From positions 6,514,501 through 6,578,500 of the forward strand of contig NZ_CP120683.1 of NCBI RefSeq assembly GCF_030506325.1: a stretch of DNA of 64,000 nucleotides. Direction: 5' to 3'. Under the pieces are notes generated by a model that worked only from the letters and a program-made list of their open reading frames with translations, was not told the origin of the DNA and did no database searches. This document shows positions 55,201-63,504 of the stretch, piece by piece. The position numbers and the translations under genes are program-made. The stretch is from Tunicatimonas pelagia. GTDB taxonomy: Bacteria; Bacteroidota; Bacteroidia; Cytophagales; Cyclobacteriaceae. The first letter of the stretch is position 1. Each line of letters starts with the position of its first letter.

Positions 55201-55512
55201 AACGATGTAGTAGCCGAAGCCCGCACGTTTTACGGTCGCTACAGTGGTCGTCAGTTCCACGAAGCCGCGGTATTTGATGGCAGTTACGTAAAGCTGCGCG
55301 AGGCTTCCATCACGTATCAGTTGCCGAGCAAGTGGTTTGATAATAACTTCTTGCAGTCAGCTCGGGTATCAATCATTGGTCGTAATCTGGCCATCTTACA
55401 CCGTAATAATCCGCATATTGACCCCGAAATCAGCAGTGCTGATCTGGGCTACAATTACGGACAACTGCCCAGTGCCCGCAGCGTAGGCTTTAACCTAAAC
55501 GTAAAATTCTAA
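52276..55512 (+). CDS. susC: SusC/RagA-type TonB-dependent outer-membrane receptor
   Basis: 1078 residues. A signal peptide (ALLLSANVWAQ) is followed by a carboxypeptidase-regulatory-like domain (about 47-115, LPGVNVVVKGTTVGTITD). The plug domain has SVAGNNQPLVVIDGVPM and ANGVILITTKSG, and a large 22-strand barrel ends SVGFNLNVKF. SusC imports large nutrients with its lipoprotein partner SusD, encoded next (96 bp later). No SusR, FecR or sigma gene lies directly upstream, and no glycoside hydrolase is nearby. The substrate is therefore open and may be a peptide or amino-acid polymer rather than a glycan. Confidence 0.95.
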   Translation: MRINFTTFTGYPARSGIRIGWGIMALLLSANVWAQDRVTPDRMLKGKVVSAEGSEDLPGVNVVVKGTTVGTITDINGEYSIEVSPGAEVLVFSFIGLETKEVEIGNQSTINVGMTANVEQLSEVVVTAFGLERDKKALGYSVQGIDGEEIAQVPNQSVINNLSGRVAGLQVSGNSGAGGAPEFVIRGFSSVAGNNQPLVVIDGVPMQQTSNAANQAPSSISSRSNDNFNRQANQRYGGGLSEIDPNNIAEISVLKGPNAAALYGSRAANGVILITTKSGRGAEGIGVDVNLSTTFERPLVKPRFQNTYAGGSGYETWYADGWSGTVDGFKGTAGTDESWGAPMDGRQVRHWWSGTETAPLLPEPNNWEQWWETGSTLNGSVALSAGNENGSMRLSIGRIEQEGIVHNTDYYRNNFRLNSEYNFTDKLKVSAFGEYIKSGAENRNFLRSSYFIWHHRQANFDQLENYRAFEDVHIQPEGNDEPPNWQHTFFTNPYFLQQTMVSPNEKDRFLGNIRLNYEFTDWLSLMVRTGTDVWSDTRINVTRYARTRGSFRAGRYNEEVLRRQESNSDFIFTIDKGFGDFNIVGQFGGINRTNYFKSNFSQVNDLTIDGVYNLGNNASPNTDESRIEESKVNSVFGSAQIGFKNYLFLDVTARNDWSSTLPAGENSYFYPSVSLSAVITDMLDVQSNFLSFAKIRGSWAQVGNDADPYLLQQVFNPKGLWDGSTPMFAENDQIANSTLKPETTTGLEFGADLRFLNGRLGLDVTYYDQSTSDQILAVDISRASGYESRVLNAGEITNRGIEVVLSGTIFQLPSGLSWDASVNFARNRNDVVSLADGLNSLTLWSIRGASLEARVEDENGNTDIPYGNLYGNKFARTREGEVIFENGLPTLMEGQQVIGNIQPDWIGGIQNTLSYKGLTVSALIDVRMGGDIYDMGTSIARVTGVLEETAVGREEGVIGVGVKNIGTAEDPEYVTNDVVAEARTFYGRYSGRQFHEAAVFDGSYVKLREASITYQLPSKWFDNNFLQSARVSIIGRNLAILHRNNPHIDPEISSADLGYNYGQLPSARSVGFNLNVKF

Positions 55513-55517
55513 CATCA

Positions 55518-55554
55518 TTCCCCCTTGGTGAAAGGGGGGGGCAGGGGGATTGAA
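55518..55554. repeat. G-rich inverted repeat between susC and susD
   Basis: CCCCCTT (55520-55526) and AAGGGGG (55532-55538) form a stem with a 5-nt loop, followed by GGGCAGGGGGATTG. A similar G-rich tail follows the hairpin at 18295-18339. Its position between susC and susD could lower susD readthrough or protect susC mRNA. Confidence 0.6.
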
Positions 55555-55608
55555 TAAGTTTACACTTTAATCCTCTTGCTTCCCTAGCAAAACAAAACTC
55601 ACTAAATA

Positions 55609-57075
55609 ATGAAAATACTTATAAAAACCTGGGTATTAGCCGGATTACTTACAGTAGCCGGAGCCTGCACCGATGACTTTGAGGAGCTGAACTCTAACCC
55701 CAATCAACCAACTGAAGTCGATCCTCAGTACTTATTGCCTTATGCTATTCAAACTTCGGTGGATAACTACTGGGGAAGTAAAACCCGTAATGAGCGACTG
55801 AACTTCGATCACGCCATGTCGTGGATAGGCTATCTAACTCGAAACATCTACGAAAATGAGGGCGACAACTACAATGTACAGCCTTCGGTAAATATCACCA
55901 ACTGGGAGGTATTCTACACTGATGCCCTGATTAACTACGGAAAAATCGTCAGCTTCTCCGATGCTGACTCCGAAACCCCGAATGCCAACTACGAGGGTAT
56001 CGGAATCGGAATGCAAGCCTGGACTTTCTCGATACTAACCGATGTGTGGGGAGCAATTCCGTACAGTGACGCATTGGCAGGAACCGCCGAAGAACCAGTT
56101 TTTTCGCCTTCTTACGATTCTCAAGAAGCGGTATACGCCGGAGTTATTGAGCAGCTACGAGTAGCCAATGAAAAGCTAAATCCTGATGGGCCAGCTATCG
56201 CGGGGGATATTATGTTTGGTGGGGATATTATGATGTGGAAGAAGCTATTTAACTCCACTCGCCTCAGATTGCTAAACCGTCAGGCTCATTTGGTGGGAAC
56301 CTCATCGGCTGAAATGCAAACGATGCTGGCTGATCCAACTACCTATCCGGTGATGGAAAGTAACGACGATATTGCCCAGCTAGTGTACGGTGCCGTTCCT
56401 ACCAATAATCCTTGGCATGATATTCTGGTAGACCAGGGCCGTACCGACTGGAACATCAACAGCATGTTGGTAGAGAAACTGCAAAGCCTGAATGACCCTC
56501 GTCTAGCAGTGTACGCTACGCCCGGCAGTCAAGCTGAAGGAGTATTCAGTGGACATCCGAGTGGGTTGCCAGCGGCTATTGCTACTAATTTCTTAGGGTT
56601 TAGTGCTACCATCAACCAGGACGTATTTGCCCAGGCTAACTCACCCGCCGTACTTATGAGTTACGCTGAGCTACAGTTTATCATGGCGGAAGCAGCTTTG
56701 GAAGGTGATATTGCGGGTGATTCCCAAGCGTATTTTGAAGCGGGTATTATGGCAGCTTTTGACCAGTACGGCTTAATGGTTCCCGATGGCTATATTGCTC
56801 AGCTTGGTGCGGTGTCTAAGGAAAATATCATGACCCAGAAGTGGTTAGCCTTATTTGGGCAAGGTATTGAAGCTTGGACGGAGTACCGTCGCACGGGCTT
56901 TCCGATGATGCCTACCGCCGATCCGCAAGCCCAGTTTGAAAACGACGGAGTACTACCCACCCGCATGCAGTATCCCAATACTGAATACTCGCTTAACGGA
57001 GCTAACGTAGAATCTGCGCTAGGCATATTAGGTGGGTCGGATAATATGAAAACTCAACTTTGGTGGGTAGAATAA
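55609..57075 (+). CDS. susD: SusD/RagB-type surface lipoprotein (SusD-like 2)
   Basis: 488 residues with a lipoprotein signal (TVAGACTDDF). The start of the mature protein FEELNSNPNQPTEVDP and the later AWTFSILTDVWGAIPYSDA are typical of SusD-like 2 proteins. ILMSYAEL-type TPR helices carry the ligand (PAVLMSYAELQFIMAEAAL). It binds the substrate at the cell surface and delivers it to SusC. It is in the same transcript as susC. Confidence 0.94.
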   Translation: MKILIKTWVLAGLLTVAGACTDDFEELNSNPNQPTEVDPQYLLPYAIQTSVDNYWGSKTRNERLNFDHAMSWIGYLTRNIYENEGDNYNVQPSVNITNWEVFYTDALINYGKIVSFSDADSETPNANYEGIGIGMQAWTFSILTDVWGAIPYSDALAGTAEEPVFSPSYDSQEAVYAGVIEQLRVANEKLNPDGPAIAGDIMFGGDIMMWKKLFNSTRLRLLNRQAHLVGTSSAEMQTMLADPTTYPVMESNDDIAQLVYGAVPTNNPWHDILVDQGRTDWNINSMLVEKLQSLNDPRLAVYATPGSQAEGVFSGHPSGLPAAIATNFLGFSATINQDVFAQANSPAVLMSYAELQFIMAEAALEGDIAGDSQAYFEAGIMAAFDQYGLMVPDGYIAQLGAVSKENIMTQKWLALFGQGIEAWTEYRRTGFPMMPTADPQAQFENDGVLPTRMQYPNTEYSLNGANVESALGILGGSDNMKTQLWWVE

Positions 57076-57203
57076 GAAAATAAGCAGTGGGTAGAGGTGA
57101 GAATCTTCATCCACTTCCAAATCAAATTGACTAAAATTCCAGATTACAGCTTGTCAAGTCCGCTCAAAACAATTTGTAATCTGCTATCTAAAATTATAAA
57201 ATC

Positions 57204-57563
57204 ATGAAAAAAATATATCAATTAGCATTGATCGCTGTAGCTGCCCTACTGATACTGAGTGGTTGCGAAGAAGAATCTGACATGGCCTTTGATCGGGTAG
57301 CCTCTCCGGTATTATTGGTGACCGATCCGGTAGGAACTGATGAGATTCAAGCCACTTTTTACGAACTAGATAAAACCGGAATTCTGGATCAGGACATCGG
57401 TATTGATTCTATTCCAATTCCTAACTTAAGTATTGAGGTGTTTTCTAGTAATACGTCCATTGGGACTTTTACGACGAATACCAATGGCTCAATCATCGTG
57501 CAAGATGCAGGTAGCTTAGCTTGGTCGGGTGAATATAATGGAGTAAGGTTTCGATTTCAATAG
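57204..57563 (+). CDS. Small lipoprotein of the SusCD locus
   Basis: 119 residues with a lipoprotein signal (ALIAVAALLILSGC). The mature part is beta-rich with an Ig-like pattern (LSIEVFSSNTSIGTFTTN). It lies 128 bp after susD and is probably an accessory surface binding protein of the locus. No conserved domain is recognised. Confidence 0.7.
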   Translation: MKKIYQLALIAVAALLILSGCEEESDMAFDRVASPVLLVTDPVGTDEIQATFYELDKTGILDQDIGIDSIPIPNLSIEVFSSNTSIGTFTTNTNGSIIVQDAGSLAWSGEYNGVRFRFQ

Positions 57564-57623
57564 ATAATTTGCCAGAAAAGCAGAATTTGTAGTAGGTATT
57601 TATGCTTTAAGGATTAATAAAAT

Positions 57624-57653
57624 TTTGATTTAGGACGTGAATGCTTATGTTTG
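57624..57653 (+). promoter_or_regulatory. Bacteroidota-type promoter for the exported aminotransferase
   Basis: TTTG (57624-57627) and TATGTTTG (57646-57653) are separated by 18 bases, matching the Bacteroidota consensus TTTG-N17-23-TAnnTTTG. The site lies 27 bp before the ATG at 57681. The aminotransferase can thus be transcribed apart from susCD. Confidence 0.6.
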
Positions 57654-57680
57654 TGTAACAAAAACTAAAATACCTAAACG

Positions 57681-58892
57681 ATGAGTAATAATTCGACGAC
57701 ATCCCGGAGAAGTTGGTTAAAGCAAGGGGCTCTTTTCGCAGGAGGGCTAATGAGTGCCCCCGCACTTATGTCTAAAGTCCAAGCAATGCCTGCTTTCGGC
57801 ATGACTCCTTATCAAGGATCTTACCACTTAAAAGAGTACCATATAGCTCCACCCGATTTCTCTAAGATCAAGGTGCGTTTATTAGCTAACGAGAACCCTT
57901 ATGGGCCTTCACCTAAAGCGATTCAAGCCATTGCCGAAAGTGCCAGCAAAGGAAACCGCTACGTGTACAGCAGCTCCCGCCAGATGGAGGAAATGTTGGC
58001 CGAAAGAGAGGGAGTGAAGCCAGAAAACATTCTATTAGCCCCGGGTTCCACCGACATTCTGGAGAAAACGGCTATCGTACAGTGCATGAACGGTGGGAAT
58101 GTCATCTCAGCTGAGCCAGCGTATATGTCATTGGTAAAAACATCCCAGGCAGTAGGCGCCACTTGGAAAAATATTCCGCTCAAAGCTGATTACGCCCACG
58201 ATCTGGATGCAATGGCTTCGGCGGTCGATTCCGATACCAAACTAGTGTATATCTGTAACCCGAATAACCCAACAGGTACTATTACTCCTTCGGAAGATAT
58301 TATGAAGTTTAGTCGTAAGGTAGCGGATAAGGTTCCGGTCTTTATTGACGAAGCCTACATTGAGTTAGCGATGGATCCTAAAGTGACTTCGGCGGTTGGT
58401 CTGGTTCAAGAGGGCAAAGATGTCATCATCGCCCGTACGTTCTCTAAGCTACACGGTATGGCCGGTTTGCGAATTGGCTACATGGTAGCTCAGCCCGAAC
58501 GGGTACAGTCCATCAAAGATATGGTACGTACCGAAATGGGCATCAGTGTAACTTCTATGGAAGGGGCAATGGCAAGTTTAGCCGACACTGAGTTTCAAGA
58601 AAAAACCAAAACGCTAAATCAAGAATGCCGCGAGTACGTGATGGGCGAACTGAAGAGCCAAGGCTTTGAGCCGTATCCTTCGTACACCAGCTTCATCTTA
58701 TTCCCAATTGATATGCCCACTGAAGAGTTTATGACGGCAATGGTCAATAAGGGAATTGGTATTCGTACCTACGATATCTTCGATAAACCTCACTGCCGCG
58801 TGAGTATGGGCACGATGGATGAAGTAAAGCAGTTTACCGAAGCTCTCGTGCAAGTTCACGATAAAGGTACCGTCCAAGCCGGAGGCAAGTGA
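57681..58892 (+). CDS. Tat-exported PLP aminotransferase (class I/II, HisC-like)
   Basis: 403 residues. The N-terminus carries a twin-arginine signal (TSRRSWLKQGALFAGG) that directs the folded, cofactor-loaded enzyme across the inner membrane. The fold-type I core follows: NENPYGPSPKAIQAI, the PLP-binding NPNNPTGT, DEAYIEL and the PLP lysine in TFSKLHGMAGLRIGY. It most resembles histidinol-phosphate aminotransferases, but its export means another substrate. It is next to a SusCD pair, so it may act on imported amino acids in the periplasm. Confidence 0.92.
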   Translation: MSNNSTTSRRSWLKQGALFAGGLMSAPALMSKVQAMPAFGMTPYQGSYHLKEYHIAPPDFSKIKVRLLANENPYGPSPKAIQAIAESASKGNRYVYSSSRQMEEMLAEREGVKPENILLAPGSTDILEKTAIVQCMNGGNVISAEPAYMSLVKTSQAVGATWKNIPLKADYAHDLDAMASAVDSDTKLVYICNPNNPTGTITPSEDIMKFSRKVADKVPVFIDEAYIELAMDPKVTSAVGLVQEGKDVIIARTFSKLHGMAGLRIGYMVAQPERVQSIKDMVRTEMGISVTSMEGAMASLADTEFQEKTKTLNQECREYVMGELKSQGFEPYPSYTSFILFPIDMPTEEFMTAMVNKGIGIRTYDIFDKPHCRVSMGTMDEVKQFTEALVQVHDKGTVQAGGK

Positions 58893-58944
58893 TAATGAAT
58901 GATGAGTGATGACAGATCATTAGTCATCACTCATTAATCATTAT
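58892..58944. terminator. Long imperfect hairpin after the aminotransferase gene
   Basis: Arms 58892-58913 and 58923-58944 pair at 20 of 22 positions with a 9-nt loop, starting at the last base of the stop codon. No T-run follows, so it may stabilise mRNA rather than stop transcription. Eighteen bases of the right arm recur in reverse complement at 43702-43719. Confidence 0.55.
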
Positions 58945-59023
58945 TTACCATCTGTTACAAGCTGTCAACTAATTGCTTTGAAACCTTCTACTACAAGGTT
59001 GACTGCTATTACTATGTCTACTT

Positions 59024-60124
59024 ATGAATCCTGCTGTTGTTAAGACTATATCACTTGTTGTCCTGATTCTGCTGGGCTATTCGCTGCAATCTAAGATTAA
59101 AGGGAAAGAGCAGAAGGGAGGACTAAAAACGGTTATTCTGAGCATTGCACTTCCGGCTACCATTTTTATTGCTCTGCTTAAAATTGAGTTTAGCTGGGAA
59201 ATGGCGATTGTACCTCTGTTGGCCCTGGGGTTTAACCTTACGATGTTTTGGTTGGCGGGTAAAATGCATTTGGTTCAACCCGGTATAGAAGCGGGTTCGT
59301 CTCGCCATCGTACCATGCAAATGCTGATTCCCTCACTGGCTCCGGGCCTATCGGCTTTTCCGTTTATACTGGAATATTTTGGCGAAGAACCATTAGCAAT
59401 GGCAGCTCTGGCTGATGTAGGAAATAAAGTTTTTGGACTAATTTTGCTTTACCTGATTGCGATGCGCTGGTACTACAGTCGGCATCAAATGGAAAATCAG
59501 CCGGTGGGAGCCAAGGTAAAAGGAATGTTACTTTCGCTGGTGAAAGAGCCGATTAACATGGTTTTGTTGGTAGCACTAAGTATGCTGGCGTTTGGTTTTT
59601 CGTTCAGTTCGCTACCCGAATTCTTCCAGATGAGTGCCCAGCGATTAAGCCTGATGATGACTCCTTTGGTGTTATTGTTTATTGGAATCTCCGTTAAGCT
59701 TGACTGGCATCAGGTTCGTACTATCTTTTCTCTGTTGTTGCTACGCTCTAGTATTGCCTTTCTTATTAGTGCTATTCTTTTGCTGGTACTTCCCGTTCAG
59801 AATATCGGTATGGCGTTGCTCATCGTAATATTTCCCCAAAGTGCCTGTAGCTTCTGGCCATTTGCCCATATGTCGGCAGTAGGTGGTATGGAAGAAGCAA
59901 GCGGACGCGCTGATAGGCCAACCTTCGATCTGGAGTTTGCCATGAATATTCTAGCCTGCTCTTTACCGTTTTCAACCGTGCTAATTCTAGGAATTTGTAC
60001 TGCCAGCGATTTCTTTGCTGCCCCAACCAACCTACTAGTAATGGTAGCTGTTTTTGGCGGATTGGCATTGATTCCTTCGGCACTACATTTCTTCCGAAGA
60101 AAGCCCCAAATGGTGAATCAATAA
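59024..60124 (+). CDS. AEC-type (auxin efflux carrier-like) membrane transporter
   Basis: 366 residues with about ten helices. The start VVLILLGYSLQSKIK, the broken helix with SIALPATIFIALLKI and the later LLIVIFPQSACSFWP fit permeases of the auxin efflux carrier/bile-acid type superfamily. These export or take up organic anions. It follows the exported aminotransferase by 131 bp and may handle the keto acid or amino acid involved. The family assignment is moderately sure. Confidence 0.65.
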   Translation: MNPAVVKTISLVVLILLGYSLQSKIKGKEQKGGLKTVILSIALPATIFIALLKIEFSWEMAIVPLLALGFNLTMFWLAGKMHLVQPGIEAGSSRHRTMQMLIPSLAPGLSAFPFILEYFGEEPLAMAALADVGNKVFGLILLYLIAMRWYYSRHQMENQPVGAKVKGMLLSLVKEPINMVLLVALSMLAFGFSFSSLPEFFQMSAQRLSLMMTPLVLLFIGISVKLDWHQVRTIFSLLLLRSSIAFLISAILLLVLPVQNIGMALLIVIFPQSACSFWPFAHMSAVGGMEEASGRADRPTFDLEFAMNILACSLPFSTVLILGICTASDFFAAPTNLLVMVAVFGGLALIPSALHFFRRKPQMVNQ

Positions 60125-60165
60125 TTTCTTCATTTGGAATTATACTCATATCGTATTAGCTACTT

Positions 60166-60630
60166 TTATTCATCATCATTTGGGTAATAGATTCTAGCGT
60201 CTATTATAAACGGGAGCACATCCAACACTTTCACCTGCTTCATTTGAGGGTGAATCGGATTGATGAGAATATTATGTTCTTGGGGCACCACTACCGAAGG
60301 AACTTGCAGCAGTAATGTTTCCTGACTTTGTACCCACTGGTCACCCAAATGAGCGCACGGGCTTTCAAAGGAGTAGCTCGCCCAGTCTTTGGGTAAGTCA
60401 GCAATTGCTATTTGGGTTACGTTATTGCCAGGAACTTCTACTGATACCATCATTAAATCAGGAACTGGCAAGGGGTTGTTTACTCGGTACTCCAATACGG
60501 CTAATGAACGATGCTGAGCAGTGTAGATGACAGGTGAACCCATCGAGTTCCACCTTCCTCCGAACAAGGCTGCGCCCCGACCATCAAGCTGATTGGCGTA
60601 AGGGCGACGAACCAAGCGATACACTACCAT
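60166..60630 (-). CDS. RES-domain NAD-degrading toxin
   Basis: 154 residues of the RES family. Conserved residues are in VYRLVRRPYA, GRGAALFGGRWNSMG, YTAQHRSLAVLEY and the later strands. RES toxins phosphorolyse NAD and are silenced by an Xre-type antitoxin. The start codon overlaps the antitoxin stop by one base (TGATG). Found with a Uma2 nuclease and CBASS in this stretch. Confidence 0.93.
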   Translation of the reverse strand: MVVYRLVRRPYANQLDGRGAALFGGRWNSMGSPVIYTAQHRSLAVLEYRVNNPLPVPDLMMVSVEVPGNNVTQIAIADLPKDWASYSFESPCAHLGDQWVQSQETLLLQVPSVVVPQEHNILINPIHPQMKQVKVLDVLPFIIDARIYYPNDDE

Positions 60631-61034
60631 CAGGAGTAAACGCCGTGCTCAATACGTCCTAATACAGTCATTACCCACTGGATGCCGACTGGAGTATCAA
60701 GTAGACTAACCGGTTGTACGCTGCCTAACGCGGTGACGGGCGTTCTGAACCACTGATTAGCGATAGTTTCGTTACCTAGCACTTCCACGGCCCTCCGGTA
60801 AAGTCGCGCCAGTTCTAACAGTTGACCGGAAGCTGCTGGAGGCAGCAAGTTATCATCCTTCATTCGCTGGATAGTTCGGGGCGTTAGGTGAAGCAAATTA
60901 GCCAGTTCTTTTTGCGACAATTGCATTCGCTCCTGCACTTCCTGCATAAGCTGTTTACTAACTCCCTTCCGAGCTAGTTCAATCCAATTGATGGATTGGT
61001 TTTTTGAAGTCTCTAATATTTGGGCGGCTTGCAT
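60630..61034 (-). CDS. Xre/MbcA/ParS-type antitoxin
   Basis: 134 residues. It has a helix-turn-helix (SQKELANLLHLTPRTIQRMK) and the DUF2384 toxin-binding domain with LYRRAVEVLGNETIANQWFR and LDTPVGIQWVMTVLGRIEHG. It neutralises the RES toxin and probably represses its own operon. Its start is the first ATG in the frame. Confidence 0.92.
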   Translation of the reverse strand: MQAAQILETSKNQSINWIELARKGVSKQLMQEVQERMQLSQKELANLLHLTPRTIQRMKDDNLLPPAASGQLLELARLYRRAVEVLGNETIANQWFRTPVTALGSVQPVSLLDTPVGIQWVMTVLGRIEHGVYS

Positions 61035-61162
61035 GATAAATTTTTTTGTCGCTATAATATACGAAAAATGTCGTTCAGAAGTTTTACTTTAACCCCAAGT
61101 ACTTTTCTCTTATTAGTCACTCGCAGTTACGATATTACTAAAATATTTTCTATCTTAATGAT

Positions 61163-61774
61163 ATGGAAGTCCGTGAAGTAGTTACTGAAGAAACCCCGGT
61201 CAAAATCCCTGAGCCACTAGTTTATGAAGTATTGGATGGGCAACCCATACCTTATCAGGGCTTTCGGGAAGTGCTGGCGGGTAATAAAAAGTTAGAAGAT
61301 ATTACGGGGAGTAGTGGCTTACGGTCGTTCATCATAACCAATGTTTTAGTAAGGTTCTTGATGAGAAATCTGCCCGAGGAAGAATACGACATTTTAAGTA
61401 ACGAAGCTGGGTTACATTTAGGTAAAAACAATAATTTGGCAACCGATATTGGTATTTATCCTATCGGCGCACTCACTCCGGATAAACTTACTAACCAATA
61501 CCTTGATATTCCTCCCCAAGTAGCTATTGAGGTAGATACTAAAGTTGAATTTAGTCAATTTAATAGCCCTCAAGATTATCTTCACCAGAAAACGCAAGCG
61601 TTACTAGATTTTGGCACTGAACGGGTAGTTTGGATATCAACGGCCAGTAAAAAGGTGATGACCGCTACCGCTCAGGAGGATTGGATTACCCACGACTGGG
61701 ATAAGCCTGTTACTTTGCTTCCCAATGTCATCTGCCCGTTGGCCGAACTATTAGCCAAGCGTGGCATTAAGTGA
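61163..61774 (+). CDS. Uma2-family PD-(D/E)XK endonuclease
   Basis: 203 residues with the Uma2 (DUF820) pattern: GQPIPYQGFREVL, LATDIGIYP (first acidic residue), and AIEVDTKVEF with the ExD catalytic pair. The C-terminus ends CPLAELLAKRG, and the spacing suits the family. Uma2 proteins are abundant in Bacteroidota and cyanobacteria and of unclear role. It stands between a toxin-antitoxin pair and CBASS. Confidence 0.88.
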   Translation: MEVREVVTEETPVKIPEPLVYEVLDGQPIPYQGFREVLAGNKKLEDITGSSGLRSFIITNVLVRFLMRNLPEEEYDILSNEAGLHLGKNNNLATDIGIYPIGALTPDKLTNQYLDIPPQVAIEVDTKVEFSQFNSPQDYLHQKTQALLDFGTERVVWISTASKKVMTATAQEDWITHDWDKPVTLLPNVICPLAELLAKRGIK

Positions 61775-61842
61775 AGAACTACTTAACACTCGCTGATTTG
61801 GTATCTATCACATCCTATATATGGTCATAAAAATAACATAGA

Positions 61843-62298
61843 TTATGAGCTTGCGCTAACTGACTCTTTTGCGATTTCTCCATCATGTGCTACTCCTCCC
61901 CCGTGCCATTTTTCAGTAGCTACCCAAATCTCGTAGTGATATAACCACTCACACGCCCAAGGAATTATTGTTTTCGTATAAAGCATACTATTATCCCATT
62001 CCTGCTTTTTCGGATAATATAAGCAAAGCTTTTGCTCCGTAGTTGAGTAGACATGTGGTAATTTCGTGTGACCTGGAGCTAGGGCTAATTTTGGCTCCAA
62101 CACGTAGAAATTTATTCCTTTATTAAAATGGTAGTGCAGTTTAACCTGGTAGTTGTCGCTGAGCGGCGTAGGGGTTAGAGTATGAGTCCAAATGAGAGAG
62201 CTCTCCCGGTTTCGTCTTACTTCCGAGTTAGGAAATATCGACTTCAACGTACCTTCTTGTACAATTAATGATATTCGTTTATTCTTCGCTTTTACCAT
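61843..62298 (-). CDS. E2-like protein of an E2-only CBASS
   Basis: 151 residues. The segment EQKLCLYYPKKQEW places Cys92 at the expected active-site position of the CBASS E2-like domain. It is followed by IIPWACEWLYHYEIW and the GGG loop (WHGGGVAHD, 131-139), which I associate with stand-alone CBASS E2 proteins. There is no E1 or JAB domain in this protein or next to it. The gene overlaps the CD-NTase gene by 20 bp. It should form a thioester and conjugate or prime the CD-NTase. Confidence 0.85.
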   Translation of the reverse strand: MVKAKNKRISLIVQEGTLKSIFPNSEVRRNRESSLIWTHTLTPTPLSDNYQVKLHYHFNKGINFYVLEPKLALAPGHTKLPHVYSTTEQKLCLYYPKKQEWDNSMLYTKTIIPWACEWLYHYEIWVATEKWHGGGVAHDGEIAKESVSASS

Positions 62299-63499
62299 AG
62301 AAGTTGTGATTCTTTACTGTTGCTCCCACACTTCCCAAGATTCCCGTACCAGCGGCCATTTTTTGCTGTCCGTTTTCACGAGACTGCCTTGCTTGGTTTC
62401 CCATTTTGCTAAACGCTTCGGTGACGGCACGCTGGCCAAATGGACGTTCCATTGCTTTCTCTATCAGATGTAATCCTCGCTGATCTATAGCTTCGCGTAC
62501 ATCATGTTTTACTTGAGTTAGCCAACGGTAAAAGTTTTCTTCTTTTTGTGGGTACTCAGCCCACTTGTCTGCAAAGTTCTCTGCTGGGTTTACCGGGTTT
62601 GGAATCCATTTCTCAATTCGTCCGCCTACATAACGTTCTTCTACTAAGGTTGACATTTGAGCAACAATATTTAGTAAAGCCATTGTTACGTCAGTTTCCT
62701 TCTGATAAGCGCGAGCTGCCAAAGTGGTAATAATGATCGAGATTGGTCTATGTTCGTCACCGTTAAACATTATATCACGATGCCGCTTCAATAGCTGCAC
62801 TGCCTGCTGTAACGGGAGTTTATTTTTGGTGTAGTTAGGCACTGGTTGTACTGTGGCAACTGCCTCCATTGATTTTCTAACCTCGAGACTTGCTTGTTCC
62901 AAAAACCAAATGGCGTAACCAAAGGGATTGCTACTTGGCCAATGGCTAGGATCAGTAGATGTCCAGTAGTTAGGGAGGGTATTATCAGTGATGCTGATGA
63001 GTAATTCATTTGCTCTTTCCAACTCTCGTTCACTAAATGACTTCTCTAGCAAGATATCATAGCCTTGTGCTACTAAAGCTGGTAAAATATCCATGTGAAA
63101 ACGAAGGGATTCGGCGTAGTGTAACGTCCAGCACCGACGACCTTCTTCATCAATCATCTTTTTATAGGTACCATGATCCTTGAGCCGATCACCTACAATC
63201 TTTTTTACATCGAACTGTGTCCAATTTGCTTGCTTTCCTTTTAATTGACACACTGCGTCAATGTCTAGCTCGCCTCCTTCATTTACTGCTTTAATCATCG
63301 TACCAATCAGAAAAGAACCTTGAGGAGTGATTTCCGGCTTATAAGGCGACAGTAGCGAATCTTCTTGCGCTAACCAGTCGCCTACTGCTTGGTAGCGGTT
63401 TACTACATCTTGATGTTGCTTTTCGGTAATATCTAGCGTCTCTGCTAGATTGTTCAGTATTTTGCTGAACGCTTCGTTTTCCTGTAGATCTGTTATCAT
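62279..63499 (-). CDS. CBASS CD-NTase (cyclic oligonucleotide synthase)
   Basis: 406 residues of the cGAS/DncV-like nucleotidyltransferase family. The active site has Gly61-Ser62 (QGSFLIGTMIK), Asp79 and Asp81 (GELDIDAV) and Asp137 (FHMDILPAL). The enzyme makes a cyclic oligonucleotide on phage sensing, which the SAVED effector binds. The C-terminus reads KNHNFYGKSEE, where FYG resembles the usual end of E2-modified CD-NTases but four residues follow. It starts 5 bp after the effector stop and overlaps the E2 gene by 20 bp. Confidence 0.92.
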   Translation of the reverse strand: MITDLQENEAFSKILNNLAETLDITEKQHQDVVNRYQAVGDWLAQEDSLLSPYKPEITPQGSFLIGTMIKAVNEGGELDIDAVCQLKGKQANWTQFDVKKIVGDRLKDHGTYKKMIDEEGRRCWTLHYAESLRFHMDILPALVAQGYDILLEKSFSERELERANELLISITDNTLPNYWTSTDPSHWPSSNPFGYAIWFLEQASLEVRKSMEAVATVQPVPNYTKNKLPLQQAVQLLKRHRDIMFNGDEHRPISIIITTLAARAYQKETDVTMALLNIVAQMSTLVEERYVGGRIEKWIPNPVNPAENFADKWAEYPQKEENFYRWLTQVKHDVREAIDQRGLHLIEKAMERPFGQRAVTEAFSKMGNQARQSRENGQQKMAAGTGILGSVGATVKNHNFYGKSEE

Positions 63500-63504
63500 A
63501 TTAC

